The position numbers were made by a program, and so were the translations under genes. A stretch of 64,000 nt of DNA, from positions 44,734-108,733 of the forward strand of contig JAYMSP010000039.1 in the NCBI GenBank assembly GCA_036897095.1, written 5' to 3'. Shown here in pieces: positions 48,638 through 61,551 of the stretch. Numbering within the stretch: position 1 is the stretch's first letter; every line of letters starts with the position of its first letter. The notes under the pieces were generated by a model. That model was not told the origin of the DNA, searched no databases, and saw nothing but the letters and a program-made list of their open reading frames with translations. This DNA is from Plantago elongata. Taxonomy: Eukaryota; Streptophyta; Magnoliopsida; Lamiales; Plantaginaceae.

Positions 48638-50515
48638 TAAGCCATTACCTTAAGAAGCTTATTCCGTAGTCCACTCTAATCATAACCGTTAGAAAGTTAG
48701 GCCTTCAAAAAATGCAAACAGTTTAATGTTAGGATAAAAATACCGACAATTTCATGTATTGTATATGTTCGTGTGGACAAATGGATAATTTTAAAATTGA
48801 AGTATGAAATTATTCCATAATCCCTTCACCCTCTGGAGGAACAGCTTGGGTTTGGATTTAGCTTATGTCTGGTTAGAGGAATACTGAGAAACCAAGGTTG
48901 AACCATTTATGGAAGACAACAATTTGGAATTGGTTGAAAGGTGCAGGCCTAATTCTCTTTCGGAGTATATGATATTGTGATCATAGAATAAGTACATAGG
49001 AAGATGCTTCTGCTATCTTTCATACCAGAGTGAATGAGTAAGTCAGGAGATCTTTTTGTAAAAGAACTAAAAGTGATCGATAATTATTATGGTTAATATC
49101 AATAATATATAATTATTTGATACATAATTAAAATGGTAAGTTAAATTAAATAAATGTAGACGTGTTTAATTTAATATTATGAATTTTAGTTATTAATAAA
49201 AAACACTCTTTATACTTCTCACAAGCATTAGTTCATATTATACATACATGTAAAAATAACATGCAATATCATTCATAAATTATACTATTTAACAACATTA
49301 TACATTCTTTATATTCAACATTTGGTCCTCGAGTTCCTCCAAAATGTTTGTAGTAAAATTTATAGAGCCAATGTATGCATTCCAAACAATCACATATCCA
49401 CTTGCTGGCTTACACATGTCCAAGACCATATTATACCTTTTTTTTTTTTTACGACAAACATGACTCGAACCACGATTTAAAGTTAGAAGCGTTTTACCAT
49501 GTACTTGACTCATTTCTATACATTATAACAAAAGTTACTATAGAAAATCGATCAATGCATTCGAAAAAATCACATACTCGACTTAAAACTTTCAACATTA
49601 TACTATCATGAGATACACATCACTCATTCTCTGCGTAAAAGTGTAAAGTAATTATTTTAGTTATAAGGACATTCATTCCTCAATTGAGTAGGTAAATGTA
49701 GTTAAGGAGGGTTGAGAATTTGAAGGTAGAGACTAGAGCGTACTTGTTACTACATAGGTGGAACTTAATTGGTTATCCAACGAGGATCCAAGGAAGATCT
49801 TTGCCAGACCACCTGATGACATAATCCTTGCTACCTTTGCCTGCATTTAATCGAATCTTCAACAACCTACTACTTGTACCTTTTACTCAAACGTTAAAAA
49901 CTCGTGTATTAACCAAGATGGAATTTAGATTTACCTCGACAACAACTGATGAAATTGCCAGTAAAATTGTAAAAAAAATTGGAGTATTAAAAACCAATGA
50001 ACATTTGAAAGACGTTGTGCACAGAAAGGACCGCAACATAGTCAAATTTCACAGTTGTGGAAGTAGTCTGGTAGTAGAAGAGGATAATGAAGAAATGTTA
50101 TGCTTCTGTCGTTTAGTTTAGTGTTATTGTTTGTATCATTACAGTACAATAATAAAGCTACCTAGCTCTCTGCAGAATCAGAACCGGTAGGTAACTGACT
50201 TCATAAGTTAAGTCATTTCATATTTGCATGGATCTACCCTACCCAATGTCGTTCCCTTCAAAACCCATTCTTTAATGTTCTTCATTACAAACCTTTTTTA
50301 GAGTGTTTCTCATTGTCAAACTCAGATTTCTCAAACAACCTTCTTATTTTCTCTTCTCGATTTTACAAGTAGCTTGTAGCTAGGGCTTCAATTGGTGGTC
50401 ACTTTCTAAATATTTACTATTTGGAATGTAATTTAGATTGAAAAAACCCAATATAAACTATATCTTACGGACTGTTTGACATGTACAAATTGCCTCATTT
50501 TATATGTACAAAACA

Positions 50516-50587
50516 ATCAATTTGTATTTGATTTTTTCAATTCAAATTGCATATCAATTTGTATTTGATTTTTTCAATTCAAATTGC
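50516..50587. repeat. Two direct copies of a 35-bp unit
   Basis: ATCAATTTGTATTTG through CAATTCAAATTGC at 50516-50550 recurs identically at 50553-50587. Each unit contains inverted CAATTTG/CAAATTG-type ends. The surrounding TTTGACATGTACAAATTGCC suggests a decayed MITE. Confidence 0.75.
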
Positions 50588-51924
50588 TTCCCCAACAATC
50601 ACTTACGAATGGTTTGAATTAGAATTTGAGTTGATACAACTCAACTCAAAAACTAAATTAACACTCAATTTTTGCTTTGCAAGCTGAACAAACATGGTAT
50701 GAAGTAAAAAGTGTATGTAGAAATGGTAGAATTATGAGTCTTATCAATGTAATGTAGGTAAAAACTAAAGAGTTCGGGTCTCATTAACACAAGTTTACCG
50801 TAACTAGAGGATTCAGTTAACACATGAGTATTGTTCGATAATCAACCATGAGTGTGAAACGCTAGCGAAATTAAAGTTTGAACATAGGTACTGGAAAATT
50901 GAATTGTGATTTTACATATTAAAAAAGTGTTAATTTAATAGTTTTTCGGGTTAAGTTGGTTGTAAGAAATGCAGCTAGGCACTATTGAAAGATACGAATC
51001 AAAGAGATAAATAGTTCATCGATAAGTGCCTAGAGAAACATATATCGATCTTCACAGTATATAAGCCAAAGGCTTGTTAGGTAAATATTTATGAAAAACT
51101 TGTTCCTTTTGTTTTGTGTTACTTGGAATTTTCAGTCTAAAAGTAGATGAAGAATCTGAACTATAAAGCTAGCTAGCTAGCAGAACAAAACATTAGCAAC
51201 TAAACCAGATTCCTGTATGCTCTTGTTCTGTCTATATCATTAATAATCAAGTTCATCTACCTCAATTAAACGATTAATTAATGAACAAAGAGGGACTTGA
51301 TTTACACACCAAACATTGCTCCTTTTTATACTTAATTTCCAGCCTAATTAAAAAAAAATGGAAATAAAACTAAAATAGAAAATCAGAAGGAAAAAAAAGC
51401 AGGACAATTGGTACAGTATTCACTATTTCACTATCAAGTGTTTGCATAAGTGGAAAAATGCAAGAACTATCATCATAACATAGACTGATAAGGCAAAGCT
51501 ATGCATACATTTCTGGCATACTATTATTATTTCATTATATTCATCTTCCTTGTTTATTTATTTTCACTTTCCCCCCTTATTTCTAAAGAATGAAACGCAG
51601 AAAACTCCGAATCTGATGACCCACATAAGAATTTTCTTGAGATTATTAAACTCCAAAAACATTGTAAGCATTCAAGAAAATTTTTCTGGAATCAATAGTA
51701 GTAATAATAATAATATTAATTCACATAATACAGTACATGATATCATATCATCATCAAAACAAAGAATCTACCTTCTTTGAGAAGGATCCTTCATTCCCTT
51801 TTGAGTTTTCTTGAAAAAGTTCATAGAGCAGAAAATAAACTTCTGTATGTAGTATGCATCTAACAAATTAGCATGAGATCTAGAATCTTAAAAACAAAAC
51901 AAAAGAAAAAAAAGTATTAATTAA

Positions 51925-52335
51925 TTAATTGCCTGGCTCCATTCTGTTTGCCTCTTCTTCTTCCAAAATCCTCCTTCTCCTTCTCCATTATCTGCCCTTT
52001 GTTGTTCCATTTTTACCCCTGAGTGAGAGCCCTAAACAAAACAAAAACAGTGCAATGCTGGTGCTTGTTCGTTGTTCACGAGTTAACAATGCCGCTATCT
52101 TCTAGGTTGAGGAGCAAGGGCAGATCTGTCATTTCCTTGAAGGGTTGTTGTAGAAGAAGAAGAAGAAGAAGCATTTTCACAGTTGGTTTCCAGAACATAT
52201 CACTGACTCACCAAATCTTTGCTTTTTTGTTTCTCTCTCTAGGAAGGATAATTAGAACAAGTGAAGTGAGAGAGAAAGTTGGATGGAGTGTGTGAGTGTG
52301 TATGTAACATCAGAACGTATAAATATATTTGAGTG
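51925..52335 (-). other. Possible small minus-strand transcription unit, unproven
   Basis: Read on the minus strand, an AT-rich TATA-like stretch (about 52319-52330) precedes a CT/AC-rich leader-like run and then ATGs opening frames of only about 40 codons (from near 52190) and 29 codons (from near 52013). The opposite strand has an equally good TATAAATA, so direction is uncertain. No known peptide family is recognised. Confidence 0.2.
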
Positions 52336-52842
52336 AGAAGTGGTGAAATGTGTTGGATATTTGCGTTTTGGTCCTTTTTGTTTGAGTACTTTCAAAATTT
52401 GGGTTTTGGTGTTGGGGAGTGGGAGGAGGCGAAGGGCCGGAGGTTGGTTTTCAAGGGGGGCCTACTTTCTGTTAAACACCACTTTTAACATGTCTAATTA
52501 AGGAGCTTAATTAGGATTAAAGATGTTGATTAATGATGTTCAATCAAACTCGATCGTGTGTGTGGGTGTGTCACCAATGGTACTACTTGAGTTGTTAGTA
52601 GATGATTAGATCAATTGTCTATTTGCTAGCGTTTTATTTGGTTGGAACTCATCTGTCTAGTTTTTAATTGATCAAACGTACTAATTAATCAGGCATGTCC
52701 TAAGTAAGTTGAGCGATACAAGATTCAAAATGTATTTTTTAAATAACTAAATATATTATTTGATAAATAATTTTTACACAAACATAAAAAAATGCTATAA
52801 TCTAAATCAAAGTGATCATGAATAATTACAATTTATGATGTA

Positions 52843-52909
52843 TTATCTTCAACTGAAAATCACTTCAGTTCACTCCAGTCCAGTTCAGTGCAGTTCAGTT
52901 CAACTCGGT
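52843..52909. repeat. CAGTT-family copy interrupted by a second insertion
   Basis: ATTATCTTCAACTGAAAATC followed by CACTTCAGTT units runs up to the TTA at 52910-52912, where a complete copy begins. This is probably the left part of an older copy. Confidence 0.6.
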
Positions 52910-52912
52910 TTA

Positions 52913-53219
52913 GGTTGTGTTCTTTTCAACTGAACATCACTTCAGTTCAGTTCAATCCAGTTTAATTCAGTTCAGTCCAATTCAATTCAACTCAGTTTAG
53001 CTTGGCTTAGTTATAATTTATACCTTGCTTCAGTTCAATCCAGTTCGGTTCAATTCAGTCCAATTCAGTTCAATTCAGTCCAATTCAGTCCAGTAAACCT
53101 CAGTTGAAAATAACAAAGTCTTAGTTATATACCTTACTTCAATTTGGATTCGTTCAGTCCAGTTTAGTTCAGTCTAATCCAGTTCCGTTCAGTAAATCTC
53201 AGTTGAAGAGAATACAACC
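52913..53219. mobile_element. CAGTT-family MITE, 307-bp copy with TTA target duplication
   Basis: TTA (52910-52912) | GGTTGTGTTCTTTTCAACTG ... CAGTTGAAGAGAATACAACC | TTA (53220-53222). TIRs of about 20 bp bound a body made almost entirely of CAGTTCAGTCCAGTT-type 5-mer arrays around a central TAATTTATACCTTGCTTCAG. An internal CAGTTGAAAATAACAAAG block near 53100 suggests a nested or tandem second unit. Non-coding; mobilisation by a PIF/Harbinger transposase is inferred from the TTA duplication. Confidence 0.85.
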
Positions 53220-53883
53220 TTAGAGGCCTAAGTTAATTGAAACAATCATGCCAATTCAACACGGGTGATATAAAATTATTGTAAAACTGGTGTTTTTTCT
53301 TTTAATATGAAGAATACACATATATCTTTAATTCGAATCTGAATCAATTCTAACATTTTATTATCCAGCTAAATTTATCTCAAAATTACTTATTCGTTTG
53401 CGATAAAAAAATCAACATACAATTCTAAAAACTTATAAAGTACGAAACTAATATCAAATATAATGTAATACACAACCTCCCACATCAATTAAGAACAGAA
53501 TTGATAAATCGTATAATTAGACCATCACTCTCGACTACAACGAGGATTTTTGTGTGATTCCAAAAATAAATATGTGTGGATACCGCACAAACAAAACAAT
53601 CATACTAGTGTGGCGTGTGTGGCTAAGTTATACGCAAATGTCTTGACCTTAATGAATGGTCCCCAATCGATTAGTGTTCGAGTATTTACATGTACAATTA
53701 CTTTATTTTTATAATATAGTAATTATTACATTCTAAATGGAACATATAATCAAGATTCATATTTAAAAATGTTTGCAAGAAGTATACGTGAAAAACTGAA
53801 AATTATCGAAGAAAAAGAAAATAAAAAAACCGAAATGTTCTAATTGGTTGTGATTCAAAACAACAATAAACTCGCCGTAGAAG

Positions 53884-54575
53884 CAGTGCTCTCAATGGTA
53901 GGATCTTTACCCTACCCTTACCCATTTAACGACAAAGAATTTGGGTCCAGACCCTAAACACTTTTAATTTTAGATCCTACCCGGACTCTTATATATGCTC
54001 TCAACCGATAAGGGTCTACTCGCGACCCTTACCCAGGACCCTACTAGACCATTTTAATAACGGGTCTGGATATGGACCTGGACCCTTATTAGAGAAGAAC
54101 CTCGAAATTGAACCCGTACCCAAATTTTAGGGTCGAATAGGGTCTATACCCGTTTGGACCCTCTTTTTTTTGTTTTTACTTCTTGAAAATTGACATAAAA
54201 TGCATTATAAAAATATGAATGCTCATAATATTTAATTACTATGATTTAAAAAATATACAAATGTTATTTATTTATAATTTGTAGATGAAGTTAAAATTAT
54301 TTATTTTAAAGGTTCATATGAGAATCACACTAACCCTACTCTTATATTATAACCAAATAAGTTATAATGTTTATATAAAATTAAATATAATTTTAATTGA
54401 AAAAAAAAGAAAAAAAAGGGTCCAATCGGATTCAGACCTATCCGATTCTAAATTTTAAGTTCGAGTTTGAAGTTTCGGGTCAAAGTAAAGGTCGGACTCG
54501 GACTCTCAGATATGAAAGGATCCAGGGTAGTATCTGGACTGAGTAGGATTGAGATCCAAACCATTAAGAGCACTA
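53884..54575. mobile_element. Non-autonomous hAT-type DNA transposon, 692 bp
   Basis: Left end CAGTGCTCTCAATGGTAGGA and inverted right end TAGTGCTCTTAATGGTTTGG are flanked by 8-bp repeats CGTAGAAG (53876-53883) and CATAGAAG (54576-54583), one mismatch. Subterminal zones are dense in GGGTC/GACCC motifs (about 53900-54170 and 54418-54530), a different motif from the GGATA arrays of the 15351 element. No coding frame. Confidence 0.87.
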
Positions 54576-54583
54576 CATAGAAG

Positions 54584-56793
54584 AGAAGAAACGTTATGTT
54601 TAACCCATAATTTATTTACAGGTTTATGCACGATTGGAACCAATTCTATTTGATTTTTCTAAGCAGTAATAATTTGCCGCAATCATAACAAATGTCCTGA
54701 CAATTTATTCACAGGAAACACTTTAATTTTTCGGTGTCTCACACACGCTATCAACCAATTCATTTTCTTACTGCGCCTAAGTTATCTGACTTCAATCCAC
54801 GAGGTTAATTTTTTCTCCCACAAATCGATATCTGGCACTGTAAATGTCTAAACGAGAGCATAATTGTTGGTTTACATATTGGGATGTTGAGCAGTTGAGG
54901 GAAGGGTCAAGGGGATATAAACGTTACAACGTTGTAACGTTGCTCATGAGTCGTGTTGTCAAGATCTGAAGTTTTTTCAAGCTACTGTAGATTAATGACT
55001 TGGATAATAAAAATAAAAAAGCTTTAAAGATTTGACGCTAGCAGCTTTAAATTATGATAAATGATAATAAAATCGGCATGTGACAACATTATCTGTGTAC
55101 ATTTCTTACGAAGCAGTATACGTAGTAGTATGTTCTTCCGGTTTCATACGAATAAATTCAATGGAAAGAAGCCAAAGGATATGACGGTTTATATTTTTAG
55201 CTTTGACTTTTCGATGAATTATTTTCTGTCATATTTCTTGTTTTACTCTTATTTAATCTTACATGCACATGGAATTAAAGGCACGCCACATACAAGAGGA
55301 GAAAGTAATAAATAGTAATTGAAGCTTGATGGAAATGCCATTTGTCATATATAACAATAAATTATTAAAACCTATAGTTGTTATTGCTGTCTATAATTGT
55401 ATATGTGAGACATAAATAAGAAACAGAACAAGAGACGATAGTAGTGTACAACTCCATTTTGAAACCTACCGAATCTTCACAAACACAATTAAGGAGATTG
55501 GAGATATCATGTGACATCCATTTTACCATTTAGGTTAAATCAGTTGTGCAGTGTATCCGAGTCTATCTAGAGCTGGAACAACTTTTTTATGCTCTATAAA
55601 TAATGCGGTATGCTCTATAAATAATGCGATAAATGTTGTTCTTATGGTGTGTATTGAGGACGCATTTACATTATGTGTATTCATAGTGTTAGATAGATCG
55701 GAGTTAGTTGACATGGATTTGAAGCGGTTTTAATGTACACATATTTGTAATGTACAGTGCCACACATGAAATCATGCGAATAAACATTAATAGGTTGAGG
55801 GTGAAATTTGTTATAGACCAGGAAAGTGTGGTTCTATAAAAAGTGAGGGTTAGGTCCTTTCGATAAATCTGATGGTGATTCAATTTGAGCCTCAAAACTT
55901 TCCAGATAAAAATAGTTGAAACGTAGTGAATGACTTATTCTGAGAGGAGAGCCTATTTATAAAAGTAATTCGAATACCAATTTCCATAAATTCTTAGCTC
56001 ATGTCCTTTGTAGAACCGCATCCCGTAATTACGGGGAAATGAGTTATTATCGGTTCAGACTCGAATCGGACAGAGCCTTTAGAGACCAGTCTATATATCT
56101 TTTAACTTTATCGCATGTTGAAAATTACTAAAGTTTTCGAATCCAACCTTGTAGATTGGAGTCCGATGTCCAAACTAAACTCAAAAAAAGGGTAGTTCGA
56201 TTTTTTGATTAGTTCGTCTAGAATCGTCGTGTTCCATTCGTTAAAGTCTGAACGACTATGACTACTTGACTTGTAAATATAGTGGTACGCCGCATAACTT
56301 CGATCGTAAATTAGTATCTGTTATTAAGAAGTGGAAATCGTAAAATTTGAAACAAAACCAAATGAAATTTATTGTAAGCATCGGACTGTATGGATGGTGA
56401 AGGGGTGCTTTCAACTTTTATGTTGGGTCGATCTGTCTATAGTTTCTGGTAAGACACAACTCTCCCTTTCAAAATTCAGCCCATTCATCAATGACTATGA
56501 TAGTGAGCTTTTCTTTCTATCTTTTTCTCTATCCCTTGTGCACTATGAATTGAACATTCTCCCATTCGTCACAAACATGATGATGATTTTGTGATATATT
56601 CCTTCCATACCATGCAATATATATTTTCCCATTGGCATTGTTCCCTAGATGGATTTCACTTTTGTACCTTGCCACTCATTTTCTTTCAATCTTTTCATCA
56701 TTATGTCACGTTTGTCATCTTCCACAACATCATAAATTCACTTCCATTTCCCCTCCCCTTTCATGCACTTTATTAATTTATATTAATCACTTC
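54584..56793. other. Gene-poor intergenic DNA
   Basis: Only short frames without motifs. A 21-bp direct repeat (ATGCTCTATAAATAATGCG) occurs at about 55589 and 55610. Nothing else is seen. Confidence 0.45.
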
Positions 56794-56952
56794 AGGACGG
56801 ATTGGTATAGAATTTAAATGGATATTTGAATAAATTTTGATGAAATTATATTTGAAATAAAATTGAAATGAGGGTATTTGAAGTGTATTTTAGACAAAAT
56901 CACTGTTCATCGATCAAAATGGACCGATTACAATTGCATCACAAACAACCCC
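56794..56952. mobile_element. 159-bp MITE, older copy of the GGGG-TIR family
   Basis: Runs from AGGACGGATTGGTATAGAAT to ACAAACAACCCC. It has the same length and same internal blocks as the 48479 copy (GGTATTTGAAGTGTATTTTAG, AAATCACTGTTCATCGA). The left TIR is mutated and no target duplication is clear. Confidence 0.8.
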
Positions 56953-59671
56953 TTTATAATTATAACATGAACTCACTAGACTATCAGTTTAATATGTACT
57001 AATTAAATGTAATATTTATCTTGTAATTGAAATATTATACTGGTTAAAACATGATCGGAGCCTTACCTATTGATGTTCAAGAAGCTACGTTAGAATTTTA
57101 TAACTATCTTGTGCAAATTTGTTTATCGAAAATTGTAATATCATCGGTATTTCATTCAGGGTAGTTGAGTGCAATTGGTAGGGAGGCAAAGGTTAGTTTG
57201 GAAAAGGGAGTTACTAAGAAAGTGTGGGTTATGTGCCTTAACCGTCACATGATCAATATCAATATTATACTATCAATAGATAGGGATATCTCCATCAAGC
57301 AGAATCGAAAGTGAACCATCATTTGCTCGTTGAATTGCTCCATAATTGCCAATCATTCATCTACTCACTCACCCTTTATTTCCAATTTATATTTCATTTC
57401 TTATTTATTAAACAGCAACAATATAGAAACAAAAATCATAATTAGTTTTGTTTCTAGAACAACTTGCATAATGTTTACTTTTTCTTTCTTTCTTTGTATC
57501 AATAACTTGCCTTGACGTCTGCTCTTGCTATTGCTAGTGCATGTCCAAGACAAATGTGTTCTTGTCGGGACAAACCACATTATAATTTACACAAGTTGCA
57601 CCTATTTATCAACAGGACAATCATTTCCTTCACTAACATTATACAGATGTATAAGGGATCCTGACATATAACAACTCAGGGAGACGGAAAGTGGCAAACA
57701 TCTAGATCATGTTTGTTATATCGTTGGAGCGGCCATCTCACCATTCAAATCGAATATTTTGTATAGAAAAATTCAATTTCAATTGAAAACGACCAATGAA
57801 ATTCTATATCAATCAATCCCCTACACGCCATATATTTTTAGAGCCGGTTGCATTTATTTGTATGTACACCAACCTCTATATCCCATATCATGTCTTAAAA
57901 ATAATCAAACAAAGTATTTGGTTGAAGGTTGAAATTGGAGTAATTCAATATCAATTGAATTTTTGTGTAATTTTTTTTACATAAAAATGCAACTACAATT
58001 GAGATAACTCAATATCAACCAATCAAGTCCGACGTATATAGTTTTCAATACCTTAATCTAGTATGCTCTGAGGAGTCTTGAGACGCTCAAATTCAAGTAG
58101 CTAGGCATGTTTTCAATACCTTGAGGGACCTTTTATTATGTTTTAAATTGCTTGTCATGTGATCTGAAATATGGCATAGGGTGTGGGAACGTAATGAAAA
58201 AGTGCCCGGAGTGGATCTATGGTGTCGCGACATCACCGTTGTCGTGATGGGCATGTCCAGATAATATCCAAAAAACGACTTGAGTGTCATGAGGATTGAT
58301 GGATGTGTACATCAAACCAACACGCACAAAAATGCAGACTTCGGTAAAATAGACACTATCGGACTTGTGCCTTTGAAATTGATGGTGGATATATCCTAGT
58401 ATGAAGCTGACTGGGAGGTGTAGATTCATTGTTGGAACTCCTTTCTAACAACAAGCGAAATGAGCTGTTTGAGAAGCTTTTTGAGTAGCCTGATGGGGAT
58501 GTGGTCTTGAGATTGGAGTAAATTTTTCAGATGTAATCGGTTTTAGATATTGTTTTTTTGTGCAAACTAGTTTTTCTTGTGTATGGTGTGGATGATTTGT
58601 TCCATGTTTTTCCTTTGTAATTATTTCATCGAGAACATATCTTGTGTTCTTGATTTTATTAATAACATTTTTAGCCGTTTAAAAAAAAAGTCCGATGCAT
58701 ACAGAGGTAGATATATACTATCGGTATGTTTAAGAGTTCTCTTACTAAGGTTAAATTCTTCACAAACACAAGTTAGACTGTGGTGGTGAAAGCAGTATTT
58801 GAACATCATTTTCCCACCCTCGACATGTATACTTTATATTACAAACATGCACCTGAGTCGCCCAACTAAACTGCAGACCTGTCATCAAGGCCTAGTTTCC
58901 AATATTATGGACTAGAATTTTACAAGCCATTTGGGCCAGTCCATCCAAATATCGCCGTTACTTTAACCTTTTAATAACATTAATAAAAAATCCTTGGATT
59001 CGTGTTCAATTCAATAACATCCCATAAAATAAACCTATGGTAAAAAATCAATTGCGCCCATAAATCACAAAAAAGGTAAGATAAAATCAAATGACACAAA
59101 AAAAAAAAGGTCTTACCATATGAACTATGAAGCGTTAGTTGAAAATATAAACTTAACTACAATGAAGAAATACGTCATTAACTATATACAAATAGTGAAA
59201 AATTACAGTAAAATTAGTTGCAATTTAGTTTTATAAAACAAAGTTACAAACTGATCATTGTATTCAAAAAATGATTTTCAGATCACGTATTCCAAATTCA
59301 GTGCCATTTGGGAAGAGCAAATCAATTTCCACAAATTTGATAGACCAAGTCACCAACGTTTCCAATCGGCCCAATCCAATACTCTGATTGAACCCAGCCC
59401 AATTGGTAGACATCCAGATAAACGTATGGCCTATTAAACAACTAGAAATGGATCATCGCGCTAATCGCGGTGCCCATGAATTTAATAGAATATATAATTA
59501 ATTAATGGAATTTGATACAATTGAAGATATAAATTTAAAGTGTATAATTAAGTAGGGAAATGGCGTTAGCACATTATTTTCAACCACAAGGTTTACGACT
59601 TACTTGTATATCCGGTCCATGGAAGAATTTTGATATCCTTCCGTTCAACATAACTTCATATAATGAGGTAA
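56953..59671. other. Intergenic stretch left of the copia element
   Basis: Holds a LINE-like tail at 58430-58690. Around 57794-57824 the inverse of CCTATATCAATCAATCCCC-like text resembles one terminus of the GGGG-TIR MITE family. No gene seen. Confidence 0.4.
58430..58690 (+). repeat. Probable 5'-truncated LINE 3' end with poly-A
   Basis: TTTTCCTTTGTAATTATTTC, then TTGATTTTATTAATAACATT, then CCGTTT followed by an A run. This parallels the tail near 17876, which also ends in CCGTTT before its A run. The insert may extend left to about 58080. Confidence 0.45.
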
Positions 59672-60009
59672 TGATAGTAATAAGATTTCTGAGAACTTTC
59701 ATGAACAGAAAGAAGTAGTGTTTATTGAATCAAAACTTGAGAAATTACACTAAGAAATCAATTGAATCTGAAAGGGAAAGAACTCAGCTTATATCTAAGC
59801 TGTTCAACCGACTAACTGCTGTAAACTAACTAACTGTACAATATTTGTTGCACACTATACAAGTCGCAAGTTTATTTAAGTAATAAACGTAACAGGCATA
59901 ATGCACTTCTTATGTTTCTTTATTCCTTCAGCAGTTTGTTCTTTTCTTTTGTTCTTCATTCCTTCTCTTCAGCTTTCTTCAACACTTCAATTTGTTTCAT
60001 ATCTTTACA
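59672..60009 (-). repeat. 3' LTR of the copia element
   Basis: Directly after the polypurine tract (TTGAGGGGGA on the minus strand), the LTR opens TGTAAAGATATG and is taken to close at ACTATCA near 59672, about 338 bp. It contains AATAAACACTACTTC near its end, a possible polyadenylation region. The inner end is clear; the outer end is a guess based on the TG..CA rule. Confidence 0.7.
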
Positions 60010-60665
60010 TCCCCCTCAAGATGAGAGTGGATATTCACCAATTCCAGCTTGGAGTGAAAGTGTTTAAACAATTGAGCAGAAAGAGGCTTTGTTAATATAT
60101 CTGCAAGTTGATCTTGATTGGAGACGTGAACAAGTTGAATTGTTCCATCTGCAACTTTATTTCTAACCACATGGCAATCAATCTCTATATGTTTAGTTCT
60201 TTGATGTTGAACTGGATTGTGTGCCAAGTGATATGCAGACATGCTATCAGTATATAGAATAGCAGGTTGTGTATGAACAATGCATAAATCCTGAAGAAGA
60301 TATTTTATCCACTGCACTTCACATGTTGCTGATGTTGCATCTCTATATTCAGCTTCAGTGCTTGATCTACTCACTGTAGTTTGCTTCTTAGACTTCCAAG
60401 ATATCAAAGAATCTCCAAGAAACATACTATAACCTGAGATACTGCATCTTGTATCTTGACAAGCTGCCCAATCACTATCAATGAATCCTTTGAGTTGCAG
60501 TGAGCTATGTGTTGAATAAAATATCCCTTGTCCAGGTGACTGCTTGAGATATCTTAACACATGATGTGCAGCCTCCATGTTTTTATGAGTTGGACAACTC
60601 ATAAACTGGCTTAAACTCTGCAATGCAACAAAAATATCAGGCCTTGTAATTGTCAAATAAATCAT
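59997..60665 (-). pseudogene. copia RNase H domain and polyprotein C-terminus
   Basis: An open segment of 222 codons with the copia RNase H features: GFIDSDWAACQDTR, SWKSKKQTTVSRSSTEAEY, LYTDSMSA and a late Asp in QDQLADILTKPL. It ends at the true polyprotein stop, which lies about 10 bp inside the LTR side of the polypurine tract. This part alone is uninterrupted; it is cut from the reverse transcriptase by a frame break near 60700-60770. Confidence 0.9.
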
Positions 60666-60769
60666 TCTACCTACAAGCCTTCTATAGGATTGTGGATATG
60701 TAAGGAGATCATTTTCATCCTTAATGAGCCTTGTTTTAGCATCAAGTGGAACCTCAGCTGGCTTGGATG

Positions 60770-61551
60770 CTAATAACCAGTTTCTTTCAATAGATCAAGT
60801 GTATACGTCCTTTGACAAATAGAAATGCCTGTGTCATTTCTAGCTACTTCAATGCCTAACATATACTTCAATTCACCTAAGTCTTTGATGGTGAACTTCT
60901 GATCAAGATAAGCCTTCACTGATCTTATTTCATCCATGTCATTGCCTGCTAAGATGACGTCATCCACATAAACCAAAAGTGCTGTAAAAGAATTATTAGT
61001 TGATTTTATAAACAAAGAAATATCTCCAGAAGACTGTTTATAACCAATATCAATGAGAGACTTCTGCAGTTTGAAATATCATTACCTGCTAGCTTGTTTT
61101 AACCCATACAAGCTCTTTACAAGTTTATAAACCTTGTTACCTGCTTTGGTATAACCAGGTGGTGGTGTCATATATACCTCCTCATCAAGATCTCCATGCA
61201 AGAAAGCTGTATTAACATCTAACTGATGCAAATACTACCCTTTTACTGCAGCAATTGCTAAAATGCATCTAACTGTTGTTAGTTTAACAATTGGAGAGAA
61301 AGTTTCAAATAATCTAAACCATTTTCTTGTGTGTACCCTTTAGCTACAAGCCTAGCTTTATATCTTTCAATAGCACCATATGCATGAAATTTTATTTTAT
61401 ATACCCATTTACAACCTATACAATGTTTATCTTCAGGTAAATCAACTAATTCCCATGTTTTTGTTCTTTCTAAAGCTTCAAGTTCATTATTCATTACCTT
61501 AACCCATTCAGGATTTTTACATGCTTGTTTATATGTTTTAGGTTCATCCAT
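60770..61551 (-). pseudogene. copia reverse transcriptase, broken
   Basis: N-terminal fragment (61551-61279) has WELVDLPEDK, CKWVYKIK and RYKARLVAKGYTQ. A one-base shift near 61300 moves the frame, after which the order of copia RT motifs continues ([34 protein letters not shown]). A TAG at 61235-61237 and adjacent TAA/TGA at 61079-61084 interrupt it. The last segment (61015-60770) has the catalytic LLVYVDDVILAGND and LGELKYMLGIEV. Not functional. Confidence 0.9.

Larger units (their letters stand above)
48641..52842. other. Intergenic stretch, no confident gene
   Basis: Holds a 37-bp-period duplication at 50516-50587 and a possible small transcription unit around 51920-52330. The frame 49828-50121 (97 codons) has no motif I recognise and no flanking gene signals. 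Confidence 0.45.

Noticed and set aside
49828-50121. 97-codon plus-strand frame
   Set aside because: Lacks a recognisable domain and neighbouring exons; likely chance. Kept only as a remark in the intergenic entry.
51930-51953. A possible MIR160 gene
   Set aside because: Only the first 11 bases agree with the miR160 sequence I know, and no complementary star strand is found within a few hundred bases on either side.
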